Assembly (NCBI GenBank): GCA_944391575.1
Contig: CALXUC010000017.1
Location: 1-34,043, forward strand
Reading direction: 5' to 3'
Source: an uncultured Clostridia bacterium
GTDB lineage: Bacteria; Bacillota; Clostridia; TANB77; CAG-508
DNA length: 34,043 nt
The notes below the pieces were generated by a model. It did no database searches and was not told the origin of the DNA. It saw only the letters and a list, made by a program, of their open reading frames with translations. The position numbers were made by a program, and so were the translations under genes. Positions 1 to 9,183 of this stretch are shown here, in pieces (positions within the stretch are counted from its first letter, which is position 1; every line of letters begins with the position of its first letter).

Positions 1-92
1 TCTTTTCCTTTGTTTACATTTACTGCTACTATTATTACTATTAGTAACACTATTATTATTCCTAATACTATCATTAACTCTTTTGCTTTCAT
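1..92 (-). CDS. Membrane-anchored protein, N-terminal fragment (cut by window edge)
   Basis: An open frame begins with ATG at 92 and runs off the left end of the window. An AAGGAAGG ribosome binding site lies at 101-108 with 8-nt spacing, which supports this start. The visible 30 residues are a short charged start (MKAKE) followed by a long hydrophobic run of Ile, Val and Leu, then NVNKGK. This is a single N-terminal membrane anchor or an uncleaved signal. The family cannot be recognised from this fragment. The remainder of the gene lies outside the window. Confidence 0.6.
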   Translation of the reverse strand, partial: MKAKELMIVLGIIIVLLIVIIVAVNVNKGK

Positions 93-440
93 TCTATTTA
101 CCTTCCTTATATTTATATATTTAGGTTTTTATTTTAGGTTTTACCTATAAACCTGTATTTTTATTTCTTAAATATTTTTAAGGTTCCGCCCTATATTGTT
201 CTAAGATTATATACATATTATTTCACTCCTTTTTTAATAATAAATGTTTTTATATTTATTATAATTTATATTAGTTTTTAAAAGAACAAGCTATTATGCG
301 AGTTTATCGCATATCATGAGATATTATCTCTGTACGCCAATATTTTCAAGGTATTTCAGCTCTTAAATTTTTTATTATATATTTTATTTTTCCACTTTTT
401 CTATTTTTTATTATATTTTTTCGCAAAAAGCACAAAAAGA

Positions 441-477
441 TAGACCTATACCAATTTTTCCATTTGGCATAGTTCTA
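441..477 (-). terminator. Imperfect hairpin, possible terminator of the AAA-ATPase gene
   Basis: TAGACCTATACCAA (441-454) pairs with TTGGCATAGTTCTA (464-477) at 12 of 14 positions around a 9-nt loop. Read on the minus strand it is followed by TCTTTTTGTGCTTTTT. It lies about 250 bases beyond the stop of the minus-strand gene, so the link to that gene is uncertain. Confidence 0.35.
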
Positions 478-532
478 CCTTTATTTTTATTACTATTTAA
501 TTTTTCTTTTTTATTTTCTAAATGACAATATA

Positions 533-554
533 GTGTGTGTGTGTGTGTGTGTGT
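533..554. repeat. (GT)11 microsatellite
   Basis: Eleven perfect GT dinucleotides occupy noncoding DNA downstream of the AAA-ATPase gene. Such runs can change length by slippage. No gene depends on it here. Confidence 0.9.
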
Positions 555-728
555 ACGGTCATGCGGGTTTCAGCGATTTTTGTTATTTTTTTTATTTTAT
601 TTTTTTCTTTTAATTTTATTGTTTCTACCATTTTTTTATTTTCTCCTTCTTCGTTATTTTCCTTTATCTTATCATAATTTCTTGTTTTGTGCAAGACTAA
701 ATTTTACCAAATTTTATTTTTACATTTT

Positions 729-2378
729 TTATTTTATAACAGCCTTTTTATTATTAAAAGCTATTCCATATTTTAATACAGTTGTTATTCCTCTTTCTTT
801 CATACCTAAATAATATTCGTTTTTCTCTATTTGTTCTAAAGCTTTTTCTGCCATTTCTTCCATTTTTTCTTCTTCTTTTACTGTTTTAAATTCCATTATT
901 ACTCCTATAGTACCATCTTTCTTCTCTATTTTCATATCGTATCTTCCATAACCGCTTTCTCTATTTGATTCTACAATATAATTTTCTCCCATATCTACTA
1001 ATAATCCTAATACAAATCCGTGATAGAAATTTTCTACATTTTCAAAATAGCTTATAGATTTTTTCATTAATTGGTTTAGTATTAATTCTACAAGTTCTTT
1101 GTCGTCTCTTAAAATGGCTCTTTGAAGATCTTCTATCTCTTTTCTTGCATTATTTTGCTCAAACCATCTATTTACTATTGTCTCAAACGCTATCTCTACT
1201 TCCATATTTGGTATTCTTAATTTTCCTATTATTCGTTTTCCTATTCGCTCTTGTTTTTCAACAGTTACATATCCGCACATTAGCATAAAGTTAAATATAT
1301 TATCTCTACTTCCTGTTATATCACTATACACAATATTTTCATTTAAGTTTATTTCTATAGTTTTGCCTTGCATTAAATCTTCTAAATCTTTTTTTACATC
1401 GCCTTCTGCATTTTTTAGCATCACTTCTAATAATGCTGTTCCTCCTGTATTTACCCAATAAGTTTGGAGTTCTTTAGTGTCTAATACATTTAATATACTC
1501 CAAGGATTATATATTTCTGTTCCTGCAAAGTTATATCCGTCATACCATCTTTTTACTTCTTCTTTATTTTCTACCCCATATTCTTCTAAAAGTTTATCCA
1601 CTTCTTCTGGTAAAAAACCAAAGTATTCACTATATGCTTTATTTAATATAGAATATATCTTAGGATTATTTAGTCCACTAAATATACTCTCTTTGGATAC
1701 GCGTAATATTCCTGTCATACATGATAGTTTTAGATAATCATTAGTTTTTAATGCTTCTCCAAAAAAGTTACGCATAAAATTTATTACATCATCATAAAAT
1801 CCATTTATAAATCCAGTCTCTATTGGCGCATCGTATTCATCTATTAAAATTACTACTGGTTGTTTATAGTATCTATATAAATATTCACTCAAATTTTTTA
1901 GTGATAATTGATAATCTTCTTCATTTGCATTCATTTCCATAATATTTTGAAAATATTTTTTCTCTATATTATTCAATTCTGATTGTACCTCTACATTTGA
2001 TTGATATAATTTAGAAATAACACCTTTTAACTTATACAATTCTTTTTCCCATACTGTATCTTTTACACTTTTCAAATTTAAATTGATTACTGGATATTTT
2101 CCTTGTTGCTCTCTTATTTTTTCTGATGCTTCTTTAATTTTTAACCCATTAAATAAATTTATATTTTCTTCTTTTTTCTTTATGTTAAAATAATTCTCTA
2201 ACATACTTATTGTTAGCGTTTTTCCAAATCTCCTTGGACGTGGGAATAAATTCACTAATGCACCTCTTGTTAAAACATCTTCTATTAAATCTGTTTTATC
2301 TACGTAACAATATCCACCTTCTATAACTTTTTTAAAGTTATCTATTCCTATTGGAACTGGTCTTTTATTTTTTTCCAT
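729..2378 (-). CDS. AAA-ATPase-like protein with C-terminal PD-(D/E)XK nuclease-type domain
   Basis: This 549-residue protein matches the PF09820 AAA-ATPase-like family (formerly DUF1703), usually followed by a PD-(D/E)XK-type domain (PF08011). The N-terminus VPIGIDNFKKVI, the YVDKT motif and the P-loop region PRPRRFGKTLT (about residues 47-57) are typical. An IDEYD Walker B-like motif follows near residue 180. The C-terminal part contains YGRYDMKI and IMEFK, which resemble the nuclease fold's Asp and Glu-x-Lys positions. The start has an AAAGGTGG ribosome binding site 10 bases upstream. The family is found in many copies in gut Clostridia and Bacteroidetes, and its function is not firmly established. 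The gene stands alone, flanked by noncoding DNA on both sides. Confidence 0.88.
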   Translation of the reverse strand: MEKNKRPVPIGIDNFKKVIEGGYCYVDKTDLIEDVLTRGALVNLFPRPRRFGKTLTISMLENYFNIKKKEENINLFNGLKIKEASEKIREQQGKYPVINLNLKSVKDTVWEKELYKLKGVISKLYQSNVEVQSELNNIEKKYFQNIMEMNANEEDYQLSLKNLSEYLYRYYKQPVVILIDEYDAPIETGFINGFYDDVINFMRNFFGEALKTNDYLKLSCMTGILRVSKESIFSGLNNPKIYSILNKAYSEYFGFLPEEVDKLLEEYGVENKEEVKRWYDGYNFAGTEIYNPWSILNVLDTKELQTYWVNTGGTALLEVMLKNAEGDVKKDLEDLMQGKTIEINLNENIVYSDITGSRDNIFNFMLMCGYVTVEKQERIGKRIIGKLRIPNMEVEIAFETIVNRWFEQNNARKEIEDLQRAILRDDKELVELILNQLMKKSISYFENVENFYHGFVLGLLVDMGENYIVESNRESGYGRYDMKIEKKDGTIGVIMEFKTVKEEEKMEEMAEKALEQIEKNEYYLGMKERGITTVLKYGIAFNNKKAVIK

Positions 2379-2684
2379 TAGTTATAACCACCTTTCACTT
2401 TTTATATTGCAAGTATAATTTCCATTATATTTTACTATATAACACTGAAAATATCAAGTTTTATACCTGATTTTTCTTGCTATTCTTCCATTTTTTCTTA
2501 TAAGATTTTTTATTATTAAATATTATATTTTAATTTATTTATTTATTTTTAAATAATTAAATAAAGAAAAAAAATATTATTTAAATAATATTTTTACAAT
2601 TATTTACTTTTATTGTTTTTTTATTAATAAATAATTTACTTTAAATTATTTATTATTTTATTAATTTAATATTTTTATTTAATT

Positions 2685-2841
2685 ATTATTTAGATTTTTA
2701 TTTATTAAATTAAAATATATTTAAATTTAATATAATTTTTTATATATTTTTAATTTATTTTTGCTACTCATTTATTTTTTTTTAAATATTTTTTAATTTT
2801 TATTGTAATATAAATTTTTAATAGAAATCTTTATATATTTA
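2685..2841. repeat. Diverged direct repeat A, copy 1 (partner 2972-3129)
   Basis: The segment beginning ATTATTTAGATTTTTATTTA reappears 287-288 bases downstream with few changes at both ends. The second landmark is the string GTAATATAAATTT followed by an ATCTTTATATATTTA tail (about 2805-2841 and 3093-3129). The constant offset at both ends argues for a duplication rather than chance similarity of AT-rich DNA. Confidence 0.55.
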
Positions 2842-2850
2842 CATTTAAAT

Positions 2851-2976
2851 TTAATTATACATTTCTATACTTTTTATTGTTTTTTATGTTTTACATTTTA
2901 ATTATTTTTGTTAATAATAATTAATTTTTACTTATTTTTTATTTATATTTAAAAAATTATTTTATATAATTATTAT
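2851..2976. repeat. Diverged direct repeat B, copy 1 (partner 4109-4242)
   Basis: The segment starts TTAATTATACATTTCTATAC, continues through TTATTTTTGTTAATAAT and ends at TTTTATATAATTATTA. All three landmarks recur in the same order about 1.26 kb downstream. Confidence 0.55.
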
Positions 2977-3129
2977 TTAAATTTTTATTTATTAAATTAT
3001 AATTTATTTTAATTTTAAATCAATTTATATATATTTTTTATTTATATTTCATTATTGTTTATTTTTATAAAAATATTTTTTTAATTTTTATAGTAATATA
3101 AATTTTAAATAAAAATCTTTATATATTTA
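2972..3129. repeat. Diverged direct repeat A, copy 2
   Basis: This is the partner of 2685-2841, with the same order of landmarks and one-base length change across the unit. It lies in noncoding DNA, and no terminal inverted repeats or target duplications are visible. Confidence 0.55.
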
Positions 3130-4108
3130 TTTAAAAATTTTACATTTATTTTAACTTATAAATTAATATAAAAATTTTATCTAATAATTTGTTTTTTAAA
3201 CTAATTATGTAATTTATATTTTGAAAATTTTTCTTTGTTTTATATGTTCTAATATGTTATTTTTTCTTTGATAATTTTTTTCAAATTTAGCGCATTACTT
3301 TAAACGTAATTTATATCCTTTATTACATTATGTAATTATTCAATACATCTTTCTAAAATATGCTAAATTCTTTAATTCCTATAATAATTTGTTTGATGTA
3401 TTAATAATAAATTTCTACATATATATCTAGTATTTTTGTTTTATGTAAAATATTTTATATTTATTTATTTCTTTAATTTTAACTCGTAAAAAACTAGAGA
3501 AAACATAGACAAAATTTTATATTTTATTTTGGTATTTTGTCTTTTTAGTATAAATAATTTTTCATTTTTTTCTATTGTTTAAGTTTTATAAATTTCAATA
3601 CATTTTTGTAGATTTTTTTACTAATTTATCAAATTTATTGATGTTTTTTGTTATTTTGACTATTTTATGATAATTTTTAATATCATAATGTATCATTTTA
3701 TAGTTTTAAATTTATATAATGCACATTAAGCATTACAAATATTAATAGGCGGATGTTTTGTTTTTCCATTTATTATAGATTTTTGTAGTGTGATTTCATA
3801 AGATTTGAAACGCTAAATTATGCAATATGTAAACTGGTTCAAAATTATGAGTTATTTCTCATTTTCCCTTTAATGCGATATAACTTTTTAAACAGTAATT
3901 CATCTTATCTTTCTTTGCTTATATCTATCTTTCCAAATTATGTAATCTAAATGTTTTTCAATAATAAGTGTGTTATTCTAAAACTAATAAAAGAACTTAT
4001 TTGATTTAGTTTGTCTTTTTTCCAATTACGTTTTCTTTTTTTGTTATTGGCTTAATCTAATGTTACATTAAATTTTTTTGACACTTTTTTTAGTTTTACA
4101 TTGAAATT

Positions 4109-4242
4109 TTAATTATACATTTCTATACTTTTTTTGTTTTTTATATTTCACTTTTTGATTATTTTTGTTAATAATTATTATTTTTTTCTTATTTTTTATT
4201 AATTTTATTTATATTTTAAAAATTATTTTATATAATTATTAA
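4109..4242. repeat. Diverged direct repeat B, copy 2
   Basis: This is the partner of 2851-2976. The opening 20 bases are identical, and the internal and closing landmarks are kept with small insertions. It lies between the AT-rich region and the parB terminator. Confidence 0.55.
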
Positions 4243-4447
4243 TTATTTTTTATATTTATTTTTTAATTGTTTTATTTTATATATTTTTTAATATATATTT
4301 TTATTTAATAATATATTAAAATTATTTTTATAAATTTAATTAATTATTATTTATTATTTATTTATTTTATTATTATAATAAATATTAAATAATTTATTTT
4401 ATTTTTTAATAATTAAATTATTTTTTAAATAATTAATTTAAAAAATA

Positions 4448-4485
4448 AAAATAATACAAAGTAATTAAATACTCTGTATTATTTT
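4448..4485 (-). terminator. Rho-independent terminator of parAB
   Basis: Arms of 16 bases (4448-4463 and 4470-4485) pair with one mismatch around a 6-nt loop. On the minus strand the stem is followed by TTTTATTTTT. It begins 8 bases after the parB stop, which fits the end of the parA-parB transcript. Confidence 0.75.
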
Positions 4486-4492
4486 ATTTATT

Positions 4493-5413
4493 TTAACTAT
4501 TTTTTATTAATTCTAATAATCTTTCTAATTCTCCACTTGTTTTATATTCTATAACAATTTTACCTTGACTTTCATTTTTAGGATTTAATCTTACTTTTGT
4601 TCCAAAAAATCCTCTAAATGAATCTTCTACATCTTTATATATTGCTTCATATTTTGCTCCTTTTAAAGGTTTTTTAGATAATCTCTTTTTAACCTTCATT
4701 CTTCTTTCTGCTTCACGTACACTTCCACCTGTTTCTATAAAAAACATTGCCATTTCATATTGCTTTTCTGGATCTTTTACTGCTAATAGAGCTTTACAAT
4801 GTCCCTCTGTTAATTTATTATCTTCTGCTAATTTTATTATTCTTTCATCAAGATTTAATATTCTTAATGAATTTGCTACTGCACTTCTACTTTTACCTAA
4901 TGCTGCTGCCAATTCTTCTTGTGTTAGGTTATAATCTTCCATTAATACTTTTAGTCCTCTTGCTTTTTCTATTGCGTTTAAATCTTCTCTTTGTACATTT
5001 TCTATTAACGCTATTTCTTTACTTTTTCTTTCGTCTATATTTTTTATAACTGCTGGTATTTCTTTTAGTCCAGCCATTTTAGCTGCTCTCCATCTTCTTT
5101 CACCAGCTACTATTTCGTAATAATTTTCTTTATAATTTACTACTATTGGTTGTATTACTCCATATAATTTAATAGAATCTGCTAACTCTTGCATACTTTC
5201 TTCATCAAAATTTCTTCTAGGTTGACTACGGTTAGGTTCTACATCTATTAGTTTTAAATATCTTACTTTATCTCTATCATCGTTTTCTTCGTTTGTTGTT
5301 AAATCTATATTATTTGCAGGTTCTGCAGATACCTTTTGTATTTCTTCTATTGCACTTCCTCCAAATAATGCTTCTAAACCTTTTCCTAAACCGCCTTGTT
5401 TTTTAACAGCCAT
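4493..5413 (-). CDS. parB: ParB/Spo0J chromosome-partitioning protein (CTPase, parS-binding)
   Basis: ParB binds parS sites near the origin, spreads as a CTP-dependent clamp and works with ParA in chromosome segregation and SMC loading. The 306-residue protein starts with the typical GGLGKGLEALFGG. It then has the N-terminal CTPase domain with NRSQPRRNF and the GERRWRAA nucleotide-binding motif (about residues 104-111). A helix-turn-helix follows (LTQEELAAALGKSRSAVANS, from about residue 159), and a C-terminal dimerisation part ends the protein. An AGGAGG ribosome binding site precedes the ATG. The gene follows parA after 13 bases and ends at a strong terminator. I found no full canonical parS in the window. 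Confidence 0.96.
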   Translation of the reverse strand: MAVKKQGGLGKGLEALFGGSAIEEIQKVSAEPANNIDLTTNEENDDRDKVRYLKLIDVEPNRSQPRRNFDEESMQELADSIKLYGVIQPIVVNYKENYYEIVAGERRWRAAKMAGLKEIPAVIKNIDERKSKEIALIENVQREDLNAIEKARGLKVLMEDYNLTQEELAAALGKSRSAVANSLRILNLDERIIKLAEDNKLTEGHCKALLAVKDPEKQYEMAMFFIETGGSVREAERRMKVKKRLSKKPLKGAKYEAIYKDVEDSFRGFFGTKVRLNPKNESQGKIVIEYKTSGELERLLELIKNS

Positions 5414-5426
5414 ATAACACTCCTCC

Positions 5427-6218
5427 TTATTCTTTCATTCTTTTTGCTGCTTGTTTTGGTTCATTTATTTTTAAAAATTCTTTTACGAATTTATCATATG
5501 CTTTTGCTCCTTTAGAGCGCCCATCGTATTCAGTTATAGGTATACCATAACTTGGTGCTTCACTTAATCTTATATTTCTAGGTATTACTGTTGTATATAC
5601 TTTATCATGAAAAAAGTTTTTAACTTCATTTACTACTTGATTTGATAATTTAGTTCTAATATCGTACATTGTAAGTAATGCACCTTCTATTGTTAATTCT
5701 TTATTTAAGTGTTTTTTAACAAGATTTATAGTGTTTATAAGTTGTCCTAATCCTTCTAATGCATAATATTCACATTGTATTGGTACTAAAATTGAATCTG
5801 ATGCTGTAAATGCATTTAATGTAATTAAACCTAAAGATGGTGGACAATCTATAATTATGTAATTATATGAATCTTTTACTTCTTCTATCTTTTCTCTCAG
5901 CCTATGCTCTCTAGACATCATTGATACTAATTCTACTTCTGCTCCTGCTAAATTTATATTAGAAGGACATATACTTAAATTTTTGTAATTAGTATCTTTT
6001 ATAACTTCTGTCATTTTGACATCACCAGTCAACACATCATATACTGATAATTCTGGGCTTTTTTCTATTCCCAAACCACTTGATGCATTGCCTTGCGGGT
6101 CTGCATCTATTAATAATACTTTTTTACCTTTTTTTGCTAGCATAGCGCTTAATGTTACTGAAGTAGTTGTTTTTCCTACTCCTCCTTTTTGATTTGCTAC
6201 TGAAATTACTTTTCCCAA
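5427..6218 (-). CDS. parA: ParA/Soj chromosome-partitioning ATPase
   Basis: ParA is a deviant-Walker ATPase that binds DNA nonspecifically as an ATP dimer, partners ParB in origin segregation and in Bacillus also modulates DnaA. The 263-residue protein carries the diagnostic KGGVGKTTT motif (residues 11-19), LLIDADPQGN and IDCPPSLG. The start is TTG at 6218, six bases after a GGAGGG ribosome binding site, and the N-terminus (GKVISVANQKGG) matches the family. The ORF is first in a two-gene operon with parB. A TATAAT -10 element lies 38-43 bases upstream of the start. Confidence 0.96.
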   Translation of the reverse strand: MGKVISVANQKGGVGKTTTSVTLSAMLAKKGKKVLLIDADPQGNASSGLGIEKSPELSVYDVLTGDVKMTEVIKDTNYKNLSICPSNINLAGAEVELVSMMSREHRLREKIEEVKDSYNYIIIDCPPSLGLITLNAFTASDSILVPIQCEYYALEGLGQLINTINLVKKHLNKELTIEGALLTMYDIRTKLSNQVVNEVKNFFHDKVYTTVIPRNIRLSEAPSYGIPITEYDGRSKGAKAYDKFVKEFLKINEPKQAAKRMKE

Positions 6219-6256
6219 AATATTCCCTCCTATTTTGTTTTAATTCTTTCCCAAAG

Positions 6257-6285
6257 ATTATATCACAATATTTAAAAAAAATCTA
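6257..6285 (-). promoter_or_regulatory. Promoter of parAB
   Basis: A perfect -10 TATAAT (6257-6262, minus strand) lies 17 bases from a weak -35 TAGATT (6280-6285). It separates parAB transcription from the upstream rsmG operon. Confidence 0.6.
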
Positions 6286-6332
6286 TATTTTTCCAACAAT
6301 ATTCAAAAATATTTTTACTAATAAATTAATGA

Positions 6333-6385
6333 GCTAAACCCCTTGGTACAAGCGGGTTTTAGCCAATATTACACTCCCAGTGTAA
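6333..6385. other. Two consecutive hairpins between rsmG and parA
   Basis: Hairpin one: TTACACT (6369-6375), a CCC loop, AGTGTAA (6379-6385), a perfect 7-bp stem. Hairpin two: GCTAAACCC (6333-6341) with TTTTAGC/GGG (6354-6363) enclosing CTTG-gta-CAAG, with one bulged base on the right arm. In both readings the spacing is tight and neither is followed directly by a clean U-run on the minus strand. They may end the rsmG transcript, form a structured RNA or be the remnant of a mobile-element end. I recognise no known riboswitch class. Confidence 0.5.
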
Positions 6386-6459
6386 AAGTTTTTCACGAAA
6401 GCCCTTGACAAATAAAGATTTCTGTGCTTATGTTTTTTAAGATTTGGCGTGGAACATTT

Positions 6460-7191
6460 TTAAGAGAGTGCTTTTTTATTGATTTTATTAGGGTTACGAG
6501 GGTATACCCCGGGTGTGGAACATTTTTTTCTTATGATTATTATATCCCTTTCTAATATATTTTCTTCTTTTTCTTTTAAATAAAGTGTTTCTATTTTTTC
6601 TAATTCTCCGCCTAACAAAGTTATAACATTTTTAGAGCTTTCTATTTCTTCTTTTGCATTTTTTGATTTCATACATATACATATTCCTCCTACTTTTACT
6701 AAAGGCAACATATATTCGAGAAGAACGTTCATATTTGCCACAGCTCTTGAAGTTACAACATCATACTGTTCTCTATATTTTTCATTTTTTCCAAGTTCTT
6801 CTGCTCGTCCATGTATAGCTTCTATATTTTTTAAGTTTAGTTTTTCTATAACTTTGCTTAAAAAATTAATCCTTTTATTTAGTGCATCTAATAAAACAAC
6901 ATCTAAATCTTTATTTATAATTTTTAAAACCATACCCGGAAAACCGGCGCCAGTTCCTACATCTATTAGATTTTTCATATTATCTGTATATTTATTAATG
7001 ATAGCACTATCTATAAAATGTTTTAAAATAATTTCATCTTCATTAGTAATAGCTGTTAAATTCATTTTTTCATTCCACTCTAGTAATAATTCCATATATT
7101 TATACAATTTTTCTTGTTCTTCTTCCGAAAATTTAATATTATTTATATCTGATAAAATATCAACTCTTTCTTTAAATTCTTCTAAACCCAT
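6460..7191 (-). CDS. rsmG: RsmG (GidB), 16S rRNA m7G527 methyltransferase
   Basis: RsmG methylates N7 of G527 (E. coli numbering) in 16S rRNA using S-adenosylmethionine. Loss of this enzyme gives low-level streptomycin resistance in several bacteria. The 243-residue protein has the SAM-binding loop IDVGTGAGFPG (about residue 96) and the family motifs VTSRAVANM and LLEWNEKMNLTAI. The C-terminal YPRNPNKINKKAL matches the usual YPRKxGxPxKxPL tail, so the end is intact. An AGGAGG ribosome binding site precedes the ATG. It follows mnmG, the usual order in Firmicutes. Confidence 0.95.
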   Translation of the reverse strand: MGLEEFKERVDILSDINNIKFSEEEQEKLYKYMELLLEWNEKMNLTAITNEDEIILKHFIDSAIINKYTDNMKNLIDVGTGAGFPGMVLKIINKDLDVVLLDALNKRINFLSKVIEKLNLKNIEAIHGRAEELGKNEKYREQYDVVTSRAVANMNVLLEYMLPLVKVGGICICMKSKNAKEEIESSKNVITLLGGELEKIETLYLKEKEENILERDIIIIRKKCSTPGVYPRNPNKINKKALS

Positions 7192-7226
7192 AAAAACCTC
7201 CTAATTATTTATATATATTATACAAT

Positions 7227-7251
7227 AAGAGTGAACTTTAAGTCCACTCTT
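7227..7251 (-). terminator. Hairpin between mnmG and rsmG, possible attenuator
   Basis: AAGAGTGAACTT (7227-7238) pairs with AAGTCCACTCTT (7240-7251) with a single mismatch. On the minus strand it follows the mnmG stop by 12 bases, but the tail is TATTGTATAAT rather than a U-run. It is at best a weak terminator, and the TATAAT there could be part of an internal promoter for rsmG. Confidence 0.4.
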
Positions 7252-7263
7252 TTATTAAATATT

Positions 7264-9144
7264 TTACTTATTTTTCCTATTAAATTGTTCCATATATATT
7301 AATAAAACTGAAATATCAGCAGGTGAAACGCCTGATATTCTTGAAGCTTGGCCAACTGATGTAGGTCTTATTCTATTTAATTTTTGTCTTGCTTCTATTC
7401 TTAATCCTTTTATTTCTTCATAATTAATATTTTCTGGTAACAATTTTTTCTCTAATTTTTTAAAGTTTTCTACTTGTTGTAATTGTAATTTTATATATCC
7501 TTCGTATTTTATTTCTATTTCTACTTGCTCACGCTCTGCTCTGTTTAATTCAGGTCTTTCTGGATCAAATTGTTTAAAATCCTCATAAGATAATTCTGTT
7601 CTTTTTATTAAATCTGCTAATTTTACGCCTGTTGTTATCCTTGTTGTTCCTTTTTCTTCTAACATTTTATTTACTTCTTCTATAGGTTTTATTGTAATTC
7701 CTTTTACTCTTTCTATTTCTTTTTCTATATTTTTCTTTTTCTTTAAAAATTTCTCATACCTTTCGTCTGAAATAAGGCCTATTTCATGTCCTTTTTCTGT
7801 TAATCTTAAATCTGCATTGTCTTGCCTTAAAAGTAGCCTGTATTCAGCTCTAGAAGTCATCATTCTATATGGCTCGTTAGTTCCTTTTGTTACTATATCA
7901 TCTATTAAAACTCCTATATATGCTTCTGAACGGTCTAATATTAAAGGTTCTTTTCCATCTATTTTTCTTGCACTATTTATACCTGCTATAATGCCTTGTG
8001 CTGCTGCTTCTTCATATCCTGAAGTACCATTTATTTGGCCTGCAAAAAACATTCCCTCTATATTTTTTAATTCTAAAGATAATTTTAATTGTGAAGGCTC
8101 TATACAGTCGTATTCTATTGCATATGCAGGCCTTGTAAATTCTACGTTTTCAAGCCCTGGTAATGTCCTATACATAGCTATTTGAACGTCTTCTGGTAAT
8201 GATGAACTCATTCCTTGTACATACATTTCTTCTGTATCTAATCCCATTGGCTCTATAAATATTTGATGTCTTTCTTTATCTGCAAATCTTACTACTTTAT
8301 CTTCTATAGATGGACAGTATCTAGGTCCCGTTCCTTCTATATCTCCTGCATATAGCGGAGAACGATGTAAGTTATTTCTTATTATTTCATGTGTTTTTTC
8401 GTTTGTATACGTTAAATAACAAGGCTCTTGTTTTCTTTTTTCTAAAGTATTCTCAAATGAAAATGGAACTATGTCTTCGTCTCCTTCTTGTATTTCCATT
8501 TTTGAAAAATCAATACTTCTCTTATTTACTCTAGCTGGTGTTCCAGTTTTAAATCTTACTATATTTATTCCTAAATTTTTTAAACATTCTGATAATTTAT
8601 TAGCTGGAAAGACGCCATCTGGGCCGCTTTCATAATTTACTTCACCTATAAATATTTTTCCTTTTAAATATGTACCTGTTGCTAAAACTATAGATTTTAC
8701 ATTATATATTGCATGTATATTAGTTTCTATAGATTTTACTTTTCCATTTTCTACATTTATATTTATAATTTCTGCTTGCTTTAAATATAAATTTTCTGTT
8801 TTTTCTAATGTATGTTTCATTTCTTGTTGATATTTTTTTCTATCTGCTTGTGCTCTTAAAGAGTGTACAGCTGGACCTTTTGAGGTGTTTAACATTCTAG
8901 ATTGTATAAATGTTTTATCTATATTCTTCCCCATTTCTCCACCTAAAGCATCTATTTCTCTTACTAAATGACCCTTTGATGTTCCGCCTATATTAGGATT
9001 ACATGGCATATTTGCAACTGCTTCTAAACTTATTGAAAATAGTAATGTTTTTTTGCCTAATCTAGCTGCTGCTAAAGCTGCTTCGCATCCTGCATGCCCT
9101 GCTCCAATTACTGCTACATCGTAATCACCTGCATTATAACTCAT
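7264..9144 (-). CDS. mnmG: MnmG (GidA), tRNA U34 cmnm5 modification FAD enzyme
   Basis: With MnmE, MnmG adds the carboxymethylaminomethyl group to U34 of tRNAs reading two-codon-box codons. The 626-residue length is normal. The N-terminal FAD-binding Rossmann motif [19 protein letters not shown] (about residues 9-27) is clear. Other family hallmarks are CNPNIGG, the GTPARV segment, FEPMGL-like [12 protein letters not shown], and the C-terminal [20 protein letters not shown]. The gene lies between mnmE and rsmG as in most Firmicutes. A long hairpin separates it from mnmE. The ribosome binding site upstream is AGGAAAGGAAA. Confidence 0.97.
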   Translation of the reverse strand: MSYNAGDYDVAVIGAGHAGCEAALAAARLGKKTLLFSISLEAVANMPCNPNIGGTSKGHLVREIDALGGEMGKNIDKTFIQSRMLNTSKGPAVHSLRAQADRKKYQQEMKHTLEKTENLYLKQAEIININVENGKVKSIETNIHAIYNVKSIVLATGTYLKGKIFIGEVNYESGPDGVFPANKLSECLKNLGINIVRFKTGTPARVNKRSIDFSKMEIQEGDEDIVPFSFENTLEKRKQEPCYLTYTNEKTHEIIRNNLHRSPLYAGDIEGTGPRYCPSIEDKVVRFADKERHQIFIEPMGLDTEEMYVQGMSSSLPEDVQIAMYRTLPGLENVEFTRPAYAIEYDCIEPSQLKLSLELKNIEGMFFAGQINGTSGYEEAAAQGIIAGINSARKIDGKEPLILDRSEAYIGVLIDDIVTKGTNEPYRMMTSRAEYRLLLRQDNADLRLTEKGHEIGLISDERYEKFLKKKKNIEKEIERVKGITIKPIEEVNKMLEEKGTTRITTGVKLADLIKRTELSYEDFKQFDPERPELNRAEREQVEIEIKYEGYIKLQLQQVENFKKLEKKLLPENINYEEIKGLRIEARQKLNRIRPTSVGQASRISGVSPADISVLLIYMEQFNRKNK

Positions 9145-9183
9145 AATTTATTTCATTTCCTTTCCTAAAATAATTATACTATC

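Larger units (their letters stand above)
93..728. other. Intergenic region without a gene
   Basis: About 640 bases lie between the partial membrane gene and the AAA-ATPase gene, and I see no credible coding sequence. The stretch is AT-rich. It holds the ribosome binding site of the partial gene (101-108), an imperfect hairpin (441-477), a (GT)11 dinucleotide run (533-554) and a GCGGGTTT-containing motif (from about 563). A short open frame crossing the GT run has no ribosome binding site and is not believed. Confidence 0.6.
2379..4447. other. Two-kilobase extremely AT-rich region without genes
   Basis: I find no credible reading frame, tRNA or rRNA in these roughly 2 kb. Composition is far more AT-rich than the flanking genes and is dominated by runs of A and T. 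A less AT-extreme patch at about 3280-4060 carries scattered G and C and could be a decayed gene, but stops occur in every frame. An inverted repeat AGACAAAAT/ATTTTGTCT (3507-3515 and 3534-3542) is followed by TTTTT on the plus strand. Diverged direct repeats are listed separately. The region separates parB from the AAA-ATPase gene. Confidence 0.7.

Noticed and set aside
535-813. 92-codon frame starting in the GT repeat
   Set aside because: It opens in a dinucleotide run, has no ribosome binding site, overlaps the AAA-ATPase gene end on the other strand and encodes a low-complexity Phe/Leu string.
3720-3900. Possible decayed gene in the AT-rich region
   Set aside because: Base composition is less extreme here, but stops occur in all frames and no protein fragment is recognisable.
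4747-5049. Open frame antisense to parB
   Set aside because: It is the shadow of parB's AT-biased codons; the product is low-complexity Leu/Phe and there is no ribosome binding site.
6446-6522. parS candidates
   Set aside because: Only half matches were seen: GGCGTGGAACA (6446-6456) and TGTGGAACA (6514-6522). The palindromic partner half is missing, and the second lies within the rsmG coding tail.
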